64,000 nucleotides of DNA from the NCBI GenBank assembly GCA_016742075.1, contig JACVCL010000001.1, forward strand, positions 220,890-284,889. Reading direction: 5' to 3'. The notes under the pieces were generated by a model, which was not told the DNA's origin, ran no database searches, and worked only from the letters and a program-made list of their open reading frames with translations. Position 1 is the first letter of the stretch. Each line of letters starts with the position of its first letter. Shown here one piece after another: positions 23,780-32,051 of this stretch. The translations under genes were made by a program, and so were the position numbers. This DNA is from Phycisphaerales bacterium (GTDB taxonomy: Bacteria > Planctomycetota > Phycisphaerae > Phycisphaerales > UBA1924).

Positions 23780-25322
23780 TGGCGGTCTCCTCGTCAACGG
23801 GTTCGGTGTCGTCGGCTGGCGCTGCGGGTGTCGCCGGCGTGCTCCCCGCCGGCGATGCGGCGGCGGGCGCAAGGCCCAACTTGTTCATGAGCGCGAGCTC
23901 TTTGGCCCGCTGGCGGAGCTCCTGCTCCCAGTCGCGTCCTTGACGGGCGAACTCGACTGCGAGCGTGGTCGTGTGGTTGGCCAGCCGAGTCGCCTGCGCG
24001 TTGGCTTCCTTCGCGGGATCGACGTGCTCGACGCCATCCCAGAACCACGCGTGCTCGGGGAGCGTGCGGGCGATCGTGCGGAGCGACTGCGGGAGCAGCC
24101 CCTCGATCAGCACCGCCTCGTTGAGCCACGCCTTGAGGATGCGGTCGAGCACCGCGAGCTGCAGCTGGTGCTGCTCGACGCGGATGCTCTTGAAGTACAC
24201 CTGGTGGTCCAGGCGTCCGCTGGCGTAGTTGTAACCGGACGAGTTGCCCGCCGCGACGTTGAACGGCATGTTCAGGCAGCGGGCGATCTCGTTGAGGATC
24301 TCGCGCTTGAACTCGCCGAAGGTCGTGGTCGGCTGCTCGGCGTGCACCTGCCCGAGTTTCCATCCGCCGGGGAGCACGGTCGCCAGGCGCTGCTCAAGCT
24401 CGACCTCGTCCATCGGCTCCAGCGGGTCGGCTTCGCCGTTGGCGGGAGCGTCGGTGTAGATGACGGCGGCGAAGTTGGCGGCGGTCTCAGCGGCCGCGAT
24501 GGTCGCGAGCGTGTACCGCCGGAGCTGCGCGAACAACGGGAGCGCCGGCGTGATGTCGGGAATGCCGCGGACCTGGCCCGGGCGATCGGCCCGGTAGTAG
24601 TGCACGACCGACGCGGCGGGGAGCGTGTCGTACGCGAGCAGATCGTCGATCGGAGCGCGGAGCAGGCCACTGTCGCCGGGATGGCGCTTGAGCACGCGGT
24701 ACGCCGAGGGGTTGCCCCACTGATCGAGAAGGATGCCGTCGATCTCGTCGCTCCGGCCGCGGCGCATGAGCGGCGAGCAGACCTGGTCGGCCTCGATGAG
24801 CTTCACGTCGAGCGACACCTGCGACGCCACGCCCGGGTTGTTCACCAGCAGCGCGAACGCCTCGCCGGTCTCGGCGCGAGCCATCCGCATGGTGCGGAGC
24901 TTGCCGGGCAGATCGACCGCCCGCGACCACTGCTCGAACGCGTCCTCGATGCGGGCGTTGGCCTCGGCGTCGGCGGTGAGCATCTGCAGCCGGGGACCGG
25001 TGCCGATGGTGTCGTTGGCAAGGGTCAGAACGATGCCTTTGGCGTAGGAGTTGTTGGCAACCTCATAGCGGGCGCGGTTGCGAAGAACTCGACGCACCTC
25101 TGGGTTGATCGCGGCGTTGGGCGAGAGGCCGTCGGCGTTCGCCCAGTGCTTGCGGTTGTCGGCGGTCGTCTGCGCCGAGTCGAACTTGGCGACAACCAAT
25201 CGACGGCCGCCGTGTGGACCGCTTCCGTGCGGTGCACGCGACGCCGCCGGGGAGGGAGAGTCGGCAGGAGTCCCGAGGTGGGGGGCGACCCGGCTCATGA
25301 TGTTGGCGATGGCTTTCAGCAT
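23763..25322 (-). CDS. Lambda-type phage portal protein
   Basis: 519 aa. Diagnostic blocks are VRRVLRNRARYEVANNSYAK, GIVLTLANDTIGTGPRLQ, HYYRADRPGQVRGIPDITPA and FKREILNEIARCLNMPFNV, all features of the lambda gpB portal family that forms the dodecameric DNA gate. Pro/Ala-rich C-terminal tail. ATG start lies seven bases after the upstream stop and has only a weak ribosome site. First large gene of the leftward capsid-tail operon. Confidence 0.92.
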   Translation of the reverse strand: MLKAIANIMSRVAPHLGTPADSPSPAASRAPHGSGPHGGRRLVVAKFDSAQTTADNRKHWANADGLSPNAAINPEVRRVLRNRARYEVANNSYAKGIVLTLANDTIGTGPRLQMLTADAEANARIEDAFEQWSRAVDLPGKLRTMRMARAETGEAFALLVNNPGVASQVSLDVKLIEADQVCSPLMRRGRSDEIDGILLDQWGNPSAYRVLKRHPGDSGLLRAPIDDLLAYDTLPAASVVHYYRADRPGQVRGIPDITPALPLFAQLRRYTLATIAAAETAANFAAVIYTDAPANGEADPLEPMDEVELEQRLATVLPGGWKLGQVHAEQPTTTFGEFKREILNEIARCLNMPFNVAAGNSSGYNYASGRLDHQVYFKSIRVEQHQLQLAVLDRILKAWLNEAVLIEGLLPQSLRTIARTLPEHAWFWDGVEHVDPAKEANAQATRLANHTTTLAVEFARQGRDWEQELRQRAKELALMNKLGLAPAAASPAGSTPATPAAPADDTEPVDEETASASAD

Positions 25323-25329
25323 GGGCGGG

Positions 25330-25536
25330 TCAGACAGAACCGGGGGGGACGATCTTGGCGAACTTGATCCCGAGGCCGGGCTTCTTCGCGGCGTCCTTGG
25401 ACGCGAAGAAGCGGACGACCTCGAGTTGGTCCTTCAATGGCTGCTGCTCGACGGACTGACCGTCCACCGACGCCTTCGCGGGCTGCACCGCGTTCTCGCG
25501 GACGGTCTGCTCGAGGTTGGGGGCGGGGTCGGGCAC
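25330..25536 (-). CDS. Small phage protein before portal, unknown
   Basis: 68 aa, GTG start with GAGG seven bases upstream. Acidic/basic mix (QLEVVRFFASKDAAKKPGLG) without recognised domain. In lambda-type modules a small gpW-like joining protein occupies this spot between terminase and portal, but the sequence does not resemble gpW. It heads the 16-kb leftward operon, 41 bases behind a copy of the 33-bp element. Confidence 0.6.
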   Translation of the reverse strand: MPDPAPNLEQTVRENAVQPAKASVDGQSVEQQPLKDQLEVVRFFASKDAAKKPGLGIKFAKIVPPGSV

Positions 25537-25577
25537 GGGTTCACCTCACGGGCCGCACAGCGCGACCTCTAGGTGTC

Positions 25578-25610
25578 CCCTATGCAGCGGCAGAGCCATC
25601 TGCCCGCTTT
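25578..25610 (-). promoter_or_regulatory. 33-bp two-block element, copy A
   Basis: Read leftward: AAGCGGGCAGATG, 8 variable bases, GCTGCATAGGG. It matches copy B (41024-41056) at 31 of 33 and copy C (59789-59821) at 28 of 33 positions. In all three, differences sit mainly in the middle spacer. Copy A ends 41 bases before the first gene of the capsid-tail operon. Promoter-like layout; function inferred. Confidence 0.55.
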
Positions 25611-25722
25611 GGGCTGGCATGCAGCCGGTTTGTTCCACCGGTAGAAGTCGTTCACGCCCTCGCACCGACGATGCCCGCGATTGGGCCTCAAGGGCGGTGT
25701 TTCCGGACCGCGTGTATTTGTC

Positions 25723-25752
25723 TTGAGTTTTACGGCCATTAGTCGATACTAT
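25723..25752 (+). promoter_or_regulatory. Promoter of abiE pair, leaderless type
   Basis: TTGAGT (25723-25728) and TACTAT (25747-25752) are 18 bases apart. The ATG of abiEi is eight bases after the -10 and no ribosome site is present, so the transcript probably begins at or next to the start codon. Confidence 0.6.
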
Positions 25753-25760
25753 TACACGCT

Positions 25761-26366
25761 ATGTCCAAGACCGCACCCGCCCAAGCCGCACTCTCACTGG
25801 CACGACGCCTCGGCGTGCTTCGTGTCCGAGATGCCATGTCCGCCGGCATTCACCCGGAGGTCCTGCGGCGACTAGTCGCCGCAGGAGAGCTGACCAAGAC
25901 CGGACGAGGCATGTATGCCGCGGTTTCGACAGACTCGTCCGAACACGCCAGCCTCGCCCATGCAGCGGCGCGGGTGCCGAGCGGTGTAATCTGCCTGCTG
26001 TCGGCACTGGCCTACCACGGCATCGGCACACAGATGCCGCACGAGGTCTGGATGATGATCGACACCCGTGCCCACAAGCCCCGGGTGGATCATCCACCGA
26101 TGCGGTTCGTGCGTGGGTCGGGCTCTACGTTTGAGGCGGGCGTCCGAGAGGTGAAGATCGACGGGCGTAGTGTGCGACTCTTCGAACCGGCCAAGGCGGT
26201 GGTCGACTGCTTCATCTATCGACGGCACGTTGGTCTTGAGGTCGCGCTCGAGGCACTCCGGGAGTCCCTCCGTCAACGGAGGTGCAAGCCGGCAGAGATC
26301 GATCGCTACGCGAGCCTCTGCGGCGTGGCGACGGTCGTTCGCCCGTACCTGGAGGCGATCGCGTGA
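25761..26366 (+). CDS. abiEi: AbiEi-type antitoxin / transcriptional regulator
   Basis: 201 aa. N-terminal winged helix (SLARRLGVLRVRDAMSAGIHPEVLRRLVAAGEL is typical in outline), GRGMYAA wing, then the AbiEi middle domain (SALAYHGIGTQMPHEVWM, VRLFEPAKAVVDCFIYRR). AbiEi represses its own operon and counteracts AbiEii in a type IV toxin-antitoxin/abortive-infection system. GTGA overlap to the toxin gene. Confidence 0.88.
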   Translation: MSKTAPAQAALSLARRLGVLRVRDAMSAGIHPEVLRRLVAAGELTKTGRGMYAAVSTDSSEHASLAHAAARVPSGVICLLSALAYHGIGTQMPHEVWMMIDTRAHKPRVDHPPMRFVRGSGSTFEAGVREVKIDGRSVRLFEPAKAVVDCFIYRRHVGLEVALEALRESLRQRRCKPAEIDRYASLCGVATVVRPYLEAIA

Positions 26367-27280
26367 CCAAGCCACAGCCCGATGCGCTCGCGCAGTCGAT
26401 CAAGCAGCGCCTCATGAACCTGAGCCAGCAGCAGAACGAGCAGTTCAACATCGTGCTCGTCCGCTTTGCCGTTGAACGCTTGCTGTACCGCCTGACTCGC
26501 ACTCCCCATGCGACGCAGTTCGTGCTGAAAGGGGCCATGCTGTTTGCCGCCTGGTCCGCCCAGCCGCACCGGCCCACACAGGACGTTGATCTGCTGGGCT
26601 TCGGGCTGCCCGACGCGGATCGTCTCGTGAAGATCTTCCGGGAGGTATGCGTCGCCGATGTGGAGCCCGATGGTCTGGTGCTCGATGCGGATTCTGTCAC
26701 GGCGGAACCCATCCGGGAAGATGCTGTGTACGACGGGCACCGCGTCCGCCTGCTGGCCCGATTGGGCACAGCTCGCATTCCGATGCAGGTCGACATCGGC
26801 TTCGGCGACGTAGTGAGCCCTGAGCCGCGTGAGCTCGCGTTGGGTCCGATGCTCGACCTGCCCGCCCCGCGTCTTCGCACGTATCCACCCGAAACCGTTA
26901 TCGCCGAAAAGTTCGAGGCGATGCTCGCGCTCGGCATGGCCAACAGCCGGATGAAGGACTATTACGACCTGTGGACGCTCAGTCGCACGATGCGCTTCGA
27001 GTTCGAGGCGCTGCGCACAGCGGTGCGTGCCACGGCGGAAAGGCGAAAGACCCCGCTTCCCACTGATCTACCCGTTGGCCTCAGCGATCGGTTTGGTGCC
27101 GATGCATCCAAGCAGGCGCAGTGGGGAGCGTTCGTGCGCAAACTCGGAGGCTCTCACGCGGCAATCCCTCTAGGCGATGTGGTCCAGGCGCTTGCTGAGT
27201 TCATGCGGCCGGTACTCCGCGCCGGAGAAGCAGCGGCTCTGCATTGGCCCCCAGGAGGTCCTTGGCAAGCGGGTCGATGA
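26363..27280 (+). CDS. abiEii: AbiEii nucleotidyltransferase toxin
   Basis: 305 aa, GTG start overlapping the abiEi stop. It has the polymerase-beta-like nucleotidyltransferase motifs: VLKGAMLFAAW and PTQDVDLLGFG with the paired Asp, later VIAEKFEAMLALG and SRMKDYYDLWTLSR, matching AbiEii/AbiGii family order. AbiEii-type toxins modify tRNA acceptor ends and stop translation, aborting phage growth. The pair faces opposite to the surrounding phage genes, suggesting later insertion. Confidence 0.9.
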   Translation: MTKPQPDALAQSIKQRLMNLSQQQNEQFNIVLVRFAVERLLYRLTRTPHATQFVLKGAMLFAAWSAQPHRPTQDVDLLGFGLPDADRLVKIFREVCVADVEPDGLVLDADSVTAEPIREDAVYDGHRVRLLARLGTARIPMQVDIGFGDVVSPEPRELALGPMLDLPAPRLRTYPPETVIAEKFEAMLALGMANSRMKDYYDLWTLSRTMRFEFEALRTAVRATAERRKTPLPTDLPVGLSDRFGADASKQAQWGAFVRKLGGSHAAIPLGDVVQALAEFMRPVLRAGEAAALHWPPGGPWQAGR

Positions 27281-27303
27281 CACCGCGGGGCCGCGTGCGT
27301 CGC

Positions 27304-27486
27304 TCACGCACCCAGTCGCTCGCTCGTCGTCACACGTCGCCCGCAGTGACGGCACTGCCGCCGACGGCGAATCGTACCGGTCGGGGTCGCGCGGGTGTAG
27401 ACCACCTCGAAGTGGCAACAGCCGCAGGTCGGGCAGACAATGCCCTTGGGCTTGGCATCCTGCTTTGGCGGCGGCTTTGCTTTCAT
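27304..27486 (-). CDS. Small zinc-ribbon protein
   Basis: 60 aa with one zinc ribbon: CPTCGCCHF and CRHCGRR, between them a beta strand VVYTRATP and an Arg-rich RRRRQC. Resembles NrdR-type or Ogr/Delta-type ribbons used in DNA binding. ATG shares ATGA with the terminase stop. Probably a packaging or late regulatory accessory. Confidence 0.75.
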   Translation of the reverse strand: MKAKPPPKQDAKPKGIVCPTCGCCHFEVVYTRATPTGTIRRRRQCRHCGRRVTTSERLGA

Positions 27487-29774
27487 CGCGTCCGCTCCTT
27501 CAAAGCCGAGAGCTTCAGCCGTGGCCGCACGACCAACTTCTGGTCCGTGCCGAACAGCACAGCCCCTTCCATCGACGCCGCGACCGCGCAGCCCACGAGG
27601 CCGTCCAGCCAGTGGTTGTCGAGCCCTTCGACCCGGAGCTTCCACTCGTCAACCGTGCGGCCCCGCCCCTCCGTTCGCACGCGGTACTCGCTGGTCAGGT
27701 GCTCCGAAAGCAGTCGGTGGTGCTCGGGCTTGTGGCCGAACAGCGACAGCCCGCCCGGGTCGCCCATCGGGACGGCGAGCCGTGCGTGCACGAAGGACTT
27801 CCAGAAGTTCGTGTCGAAGAGCACGTGCCGCACAGCTCGTTTGCCGGTCACCACCGGGACACGCCAGTTCAGGCCGACCCGCTCGCCGCGCTTGCGCTTG
27901 TAGTCGCTGAAGGGGAGGCTGCTCGCGCCAACATACCGGCCGTGACTGGGTGTGAGCACGCTGGCGTGCGGGCTCTGGCGGCAGAACTGGTACACGACAT
28001 CCGTCGACGATCCCCAGTTAGCATCGATGAGGCAGCGGTCGATCCGCACCATCGCCCCATCATCGCGCCGCCACTCACGGGCCACCGTCGTCTCGATGAG
28101 CCGCTCAAGCCCCGCGTAGATCGCCCCCTCGACGCCGGCCCGAGCCGAGGCGGCCCCGAGGGTCCGCTTGATGTCCCGGAGCGTGAAGTACGCCTGCTTC
28201 TGGTCGGGCTCCGTGCCGTAGTCGATCACGTGGCCCGTGAAGTCATCCTCCCACGCCGCCACGACGTAGAACAGGGCCTTGCCCTGCACGTCGACGAACA
28301 TCGTCAGGTGCGAGCAGCCCAGCGGGACCAGCCCGCGGGCGTGGCCGTTCACCTTGGCCGCGATCTGGTCGGCGCTGAGTAGGTCGTCCGCGACCTCGAC
28401 CTCGGGGAGCGGCTCGTTCTGGTACTCGGCGAAGAACGCGGCCTCGTTCTGCAGCCGCAGGTTCATCGCGTGCTGCACCGCTGACAGCTCGTCGTGGTTG
28501 AAGCGTTCGGGCCACGCGATCACCGCGCCGGCGTCCATCTCGGAGCGGTGTGCTTTGTAGAACGCGGTCGCCTCCGCCCCGCCGCGATCGGCCTTGAGAC
28601 CCTCGGCCCGCAGACGGGCGTACTCCGCCCACAGACGGTCCGCAGCGGGGAACGAGTACACCATCTTCGTTCGCTCACCCTGCCACTGCGGGTGCTTGTC
28701 GCGGTCGAGGATCCGGTCGGCCAGGTCGGCGGGCCGGACCACCGTCAGCGTCATGAGCCCGGCGATCTTCCGGCCCGGCCCCGCCAGGCCCAGGATCGCG
28801 CCGGCGAGGATCCGCTCGCGGTTGGCACACTGCGATGGCGACCGGGCGCTCTCGTCGGTCTGCGGGTCGTCGATCAGCACCAGCGACGGGCGGACGCTCA
28901 CCCCGTCCACACGCTTGTGCTTCATGCCACGGATGCGACCGGTGATCCCCGCGACACGGATGATCGATCCCGAAGCCGCCGAACCAGGCATGGTCGGCAG
29001 CACGATCTCGCGGGCCGTCCAGCCGATGTGCGTCTGCTTGCCCTGGTAGAGCTGGCCCGAGGCTCGCTGGTGGATGCCCTCGAGCGAGCGGATCGGGTGG
29101 CAGACCTCCGGGAAGTCCGCCCCGAGGATCTCGCTGTTCTCCAGCTCCGCCTTGATCGACTCGAGCATCCCGGCCGCGTGTTCTTCGTCGGAGCCGATGA
29201 GCGCCACGAACTCGCGGTGCCCGTACAGCAGCGCCCACAGGCACGCCACCTCGCACAGGCTGGTCTTGCCTGAACCGCGCGGCATCGCCATCGCGAACAG
29301 CCCGCCGTCGAGCACAGCCTGCTCGATCTTGGCGATGACTTTCAGATGGTCGCCCGACCACTTGAGGTGAAAGGTCTGCCCGAAGTAGGTCTCGCAGAAG
29401 TACCTGAAGTCCTTCGCGGCCCGCGCCCGCCGCGCGGGGTCCGCGACAGGTGGCAGGTCGCCGATGTCTCGCCCCGAAAGCGAGAGCATCGCGTTGCGGA
29501 GCCTCGCCCGCTCTTTCATCGCCTCGTAGCCCGTGAGCCCGTCCGGCGTGCGAGCCGCCTCCGCCAGCGCTTCGTGCCGCGTGGTCACCAGCCACGCGAC
29601 GTATCGGAACAGGTCGACCTTGCCCGCGTCACCGTCGGCCGCGACGCGGAACCCCGCGCGCGTGCGATGCCGGTGGAGCTGCCGCTCGCTGATCACTTCG
29701 CTCAGCGGTGTGCTGTTGAGCAGCCGTGCGAGTTCACCGGGCTTGAGTTGGCGAGGGTCAATCGCCACCGCCAC
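27483..29774 (-). CDS. Terminase large subunit, GpA-like
   Basis: 763 aa. After a 90-residue N-terminal winged-helix-like extension come FHLKWSGDHLKVIAKIEQAV, Walker A PRGSGKTSL (about 164) and Walker B LVLIDDPQTDE (about 300), then a C-terminal nuclease half with acidic strands FVDVQGKALFYVVAAW and CLIDANWGSSTDVVY. The motor pumps phage DNA into the capsid and its nuclease cuts concatemers. GTG at 29774 overlaps the upstream gene by 17 bases; GTG at 29768 has a better-spaced AGGGGG. The same SINLVHYAAWLV-like block occurs in its N-terminus (DLFRYVAWLV) and in the preceding small gene. Confidence 0.92.
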   Translation of the reverse strand: MAVAIDPRQLKPGELARLLNSTPLSEVISERQLHRHRTRAGFRVAADGDAGKVDLFRYVAWLVTTRHEALAEAARTPDGLTGYEAMKERARLRNAMLSLSGRDIGDLPPVADPARRARAAKDFRYFCETYFGQTFHLKWSGDHLKVIAKIEQAVLDGGLFAMAMPRGSGKTSLCEVACLWALLYGHREFVALIGSDEEHAAGMLESIKAELENSEILGADFPEVCHPIRSLEGIHQRASGQLYQGKQTHIGWTAREIVLPTMPGSAASGSIIRVAGITGRIRGMKHKRVDGVSVRPSLVLIDDPQTDESARSPSQCANRERILAGAILGLAGPGRKIAGLMTLTVVRPADLADRILDRDKHPQWQGERTKMVYSFPAADRLWAEYARLRAEGLKADRGGAEATAFYKAHRSEMDAGAVIAWPERFNHDELSAVQHAMNLRLQNEAAFFAEYQNEPLPEVEVADDLLSADQIAAKVNGHARGLVPLGCSHLTMFVDVQGKALFYVVAAWEDDFTGHVIDYGTEPDQKQAYFTLRDIKRTLGAASARAGVEGAIYAGLERLIETTVAREWRRDDGAMVRIDRCLIDANWGSSTDVVYQFCRQSPHASVLTPSHGRYVGASSLPFSDYKRKRGERVGLNWRVPVVTGKRAVRHVLFDTNFWKSFVHARLAVPMGDPGGLSLFGHKPEHHRLLSEHLTSEYRVRTEGRGRTVDEWKLRVEGLDNHWLDGLVGCAVAASMEGAVLFGTDQKLVVRPRLKLSALKERTR

Positions 29775-30015
29775 CCCCCTGGTTCATCTCCTTCACGAGC
29801 CACGCGGCGTAGTGCACGAGGTTGATGCTCCCGTTGGCGTTGGTCGGCGCGCCAGCCTCGATGTCGGCGCGGAGCATCTCTTCGGTGATGGGCTTGCCGC
29901 CCGCACCCCCGATCCGCGTGAGCACGCGGGCGGCATCCGCGACGCCAAGCGCCGCCGGGTTGAGCCGGGACATTCCCTGTGCAGGCTCGGGACTAGGCGC
30001 GTGTTCGGGAGTCAT
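29758..30015 (-). CDS. Putative terminase small subunit-like protein
   Basis: 85 aa, ATG with GGGAGG six bases upstream. VADAARVLTRIGG, ITEEMLRADIEAGAPTN and INLVHYAAWLVKE outline a small helix-turn-helix, as in DNA-recognition subunits next to GpA-like terminases. The same outline is repeated at the N-terminus of the large subunit. Gly-rich tail read through the overlap with the terminase start. Confidence 0.6.
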   Translation of the reverse strand: MTPEHAPSPEPAQGMSRLNPAALGVADAARVLTRIGGAGGKPITEEMLRADIEAGAPTNANGSINLVHYAAWLVKEMNQGGGGGD

Positions 30016-30035
30016 CGCGGACCTCCCGCGCACGG

Positions 30036-30067
30036 TTGCCCACATCGCCGGAAGACTTGCCCACATG
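30036..30067. promoter_or_regulatory. Twin direct repeat in divergent promoter region
   Basis: TTGCCCACAT occurs at 30036-30045 and 30058-30067, 22 bp apart (two helical turns), between the leftward packaging genes and the rightward small-gene operon. A GTGTG-T-CACAC palindrome lies further right near 30128. Placement suggests an operator. Confidence 0.45.
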
Positions 30068-30185
30068 TCGCAGAATCATCGAGAAATGCAGGCCGATCGC
30101 CTTGCCTGTTCCCCATCAGCCGGCCAATGTGTGTCACACGCGAGCGGGAAGAACCAAACCCCCGCACGCGACGGAGACCACGACG

Positions 30186-30506
30186 ATGAACGCCCCGCAA
30201 AACGCCAAGAAGACCACCAAGACCAGCCTCGACGGGATCGGCAAGCAGAAGGCCCTCGACGCCGAGATGGAATGGGCCAAGGTCGAACTGCTGCTGGAGA
30301 CGCTTGACACCCGTAAGAGCGACAGCCTCGACTTCCACGAGATCCCGGTGTGGTCGATCCGCGACCTGGTCCGCCACGCCTTCGAAGCCGGGTACCGCGA
30401 GGGACTGCATACCGGCTACCGCCAAGGGCGGAGCGACGCGGCCCGCGAGGCCGCACGCGAAGAGGCCCCAACAAGCCCTCGCAACCCCGAACTGCCGACC
30501 ACCTGA
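30186..30506 (+). CDS. Small phage protein, unknown
   Basis: 106 aa, ATG preceded by GGAG. Lys-rich start, then WAKVELLLETLDTRK, and a helical WSIRDLVRHAFEAGYREGLHTGY segment with Arg-rich repeats. No known domain. First gene of a rightward five-gene run of short proteins; a terminator follows it at once. Confidence 0.7.
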   Translation: MNAPQNAKKTTKTSLDGIGKQKALDAEMEWAKVELLLETLDTRKSDSLDFHEIPVWSIRDLVRHAFEAGYREGLHTGYRQGRSDAAREAAREEAPTSPRNPELPTT

Positions 30507-30532
30507 AGCCCGCGAAATGCGGGCTTCTTTGT
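30506..30532 (+). terminator. Intrinsic terminator
   Basis: Perfect 8-bp stem AAGCCCGC / GCGGGCTT with a five-base loop GAAAT, followed by CTTTGTT. It begins on the stop codon of the preceding gene, so transcription is probably attenuated before the next small genes. Confidence 0.8.
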
Positions 30533-30566
30533 TCACCAGCCCAAACCAATGCATAGGAGCAAGTAG

Positions 30567-30836
30567 ATGAACGCACGCAAGCACAACCGCACGCCCGCCT
30601 CCCAGCAACCGACCGCCGCCGAGACGTACGCCACCCGGCGGAACGACATCGCCCGGCTGATGGACGTCCTGCAGATGGAGCTCGACAAGCACGCCGAGGC
30701 GGCCAAGGCCGACCCGAAGAACTGGGGCCGCACGGGCGACCTCGGCAAGGTCCGCAGCGACCTGATCGACCTGGTCGGGTTCATGAGCGGGATGGACCGC
30801 GAGCACGTCGAGGCCTTCCTGAACGACGCCGAGTAA
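30567..30836 (+). CDS. Small phage protein, unknown
   Basis: 89 aa, ATG with AGGAG upstream. Helical and charged (ARLMDVLQMELDKHAEAAK, SDLIDLVGFMSGMD). No known family. Confidence 0.7.
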   Translation: MNARKHNRTPASQQPTAAETYATRRNDIARLMDVLQMELDKHAEAAKADPKNWGRTGDLGKVRSDLIDLVGFMSGMDREHVEAFLNDAE

Positions 30837-30857
30837 CGACCGCCACGGAGACACGCC

Positions 30858-31142
30858 ATGAAGATCAAGCACATCGTCATCGAGGGACACGAGGAAGACA
30901 TAACGGTTCGAGCCACGGCCGACGGCGCGGCCGCCAGCGTGGTCCGCATGAGCCGCGCGGAAGGCCGTTTCGACAAGGTCATCGCCGAGTTCCGCCGCGA
31001 CGAGAGCCGCGAGGACCGCTACGCGAAGGCCGTGGAGGTGGCCAAGCACGTCTACGGGCGGGACCGCCGGGGACAGGCGGCCGCCACCAACTCGATGGTC
31101 CACGACGTCCTCAACGAGATCGAACGCGTCGCGGGCTGCTGA
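30858..31142 (+). CDS. Small phage protein, unknown
   Basis: 94 aa, ATG with GGAG upstream. Starts MKIKHIVIEGHEEDITV, a beta hairpin, followed by helices (AEGRFDKVIAEFRRD, AKHVYGRDRRG). No known family. Confidence 0.7.
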   Translation: MKIKHIVIEGHEEDITVRATADGAAASVVRMSRAEGRFDKVIAEFRRDESREDRYAKAVEVAKHVYGRDRRGQAAATNSMVHDVLNEIERVAGC

Positions 31143-31169
31143 ACGCCCGCTCGCCCAAGGAGAGCGACC

Positions 31170-31421
31170 ATGAACGAGACCGACCTGCAGAACACGCTGC
31201 TGTCCCTGATCCAGAACCTCCTCGACGCCCGCGAAGAGACCGAGGGCGAGGACGACGACATCGCGTTGGCCGACATCGCCCGAGACATGGTGAGCGAGGC
31301 CGAGGGCCTGGCCCACGCCGACACCTTTGACGGCGCTCAACTGCTCACGAGCAACAAGGGCTTGGTGCTTCGGATGGGGGACGGCTCCGAGTTCCAGATC
31401 AGCATCGTGCAGAGCCGCTGA
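31170..31421 (+). CDS. Small acidic phage protein, unknown
   Basis: 83 aa, ATG with AAGGAGAG upstream. Acidic helix (DAREETEGEDDDIALADIA), then a beta-rich end (LVLRMGDGSEFQISIVQ). No known family. Confidence 0.68.
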   Translation: MNETDLQNTLLSLIQNLLDAREETEGEDDDIALADIARDMVSEAEGLAHADTFDGAQLLTSNKGLVLRMGDGSEFQISIVQSR

Positions 31422-31514
31422 ACATCCGCACGCGGCGTCGCGGGGAACCGCGACGGCCACGCTTCCCCGCCGCAGCGTGCGGCGGGAGTTCCAACCCCGA
31501 GTTCGGAGATGACC

Positions 31515-32048
31515 ATGAGCACGAAGACGAAGAAGCCCAGCAGCACCCCCGCGATGAAGCGAGCCGTCGGCCCAGGCGGCAAGCGCATCCCCAAGCGCAA
31601 GCCCGACGCCGCCACGTCGAACACGGAGCGCCTCCGCAAGGCGGCGCTCGCGGAGATCAAGGACCGGCTCGAGGGCGGGAAGCAGGACCACGAGGTCCCC
31701 AGCGAGAAGGAGGTGGCCAACAACGCGAACTTGGCCGCGGCCGCCAAGGGGAAGAAGCCCAAGGTCGAGAAGGCCCCGAAGCCCGCCAAGGAGCCCAAGC
31801 CCAAGCGGGTCAGCGCGCTCGACGCGGCCGCCCAGGTGCTCGCCGCGAGCGAGGTGCCCATGCGGGCCAAGGAAATGATCGCCGCGATGGAGGCCAAGGG
31901 CCTGTGGACGAGCCCCGGCGGCAAGACGCCCGAGGCCACGCTCTACGCCGCGATCATCCGCGAGATCGCTGCCAAGGGCGACAAGGCCCGCTTCAAGAAG
32001 CACGAGCGCGGCGTCTTCGTCGCCCCCCCACGCGGGAAGGGAGCCTGA
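31515..32048 (+). CDS. HARE-HTH domain protein
   Basis: 177 aa. A Lys/Pro-rich basic N-terminal half (KKPKVEKAPKPAKEPKPKR) leads to a C-terminal HARE-HTH (HB1/ASXL) domain: SALDAAAQVLAASEVPMRAK, EMIAAMEAKGLWTSPGG and TLYAAIIREIAAKG. This domain is found in restriction systems, RNA polymerase delta and chromatin proteins and is thought to bind modified or structured DNA. ATG at 31515 has GGAG six bases upstream; ATG at 31509 abuts it. May act with the phage ParB-methyltransferase. Confidence 0.82.
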   Translation: MSTKTKKPSSTPAMKRAVGPGGKRIPKRKPDAATSNTERLRKAALAEIKDRLEGGKQDHEVPSEKEVANNANLAAAAKGKKPKVEKAPKPAKEPKPKRVSALDAAAQVLAASEVPMRAKEMIAAMEAKGLWTSPGGKTPEATLYAAIIREIAAKGDKARFKKHERGVFVAPPRGKGA

Positions 32049-32051
32049 GCC

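Noticed and set aside
21752..23890. 712-aa frame on the plus strand
   Set aside because: Antisense shadow of the protease-capsid gene; repetitive Arg/Asp/Val/Leu composition and no ribosome site.
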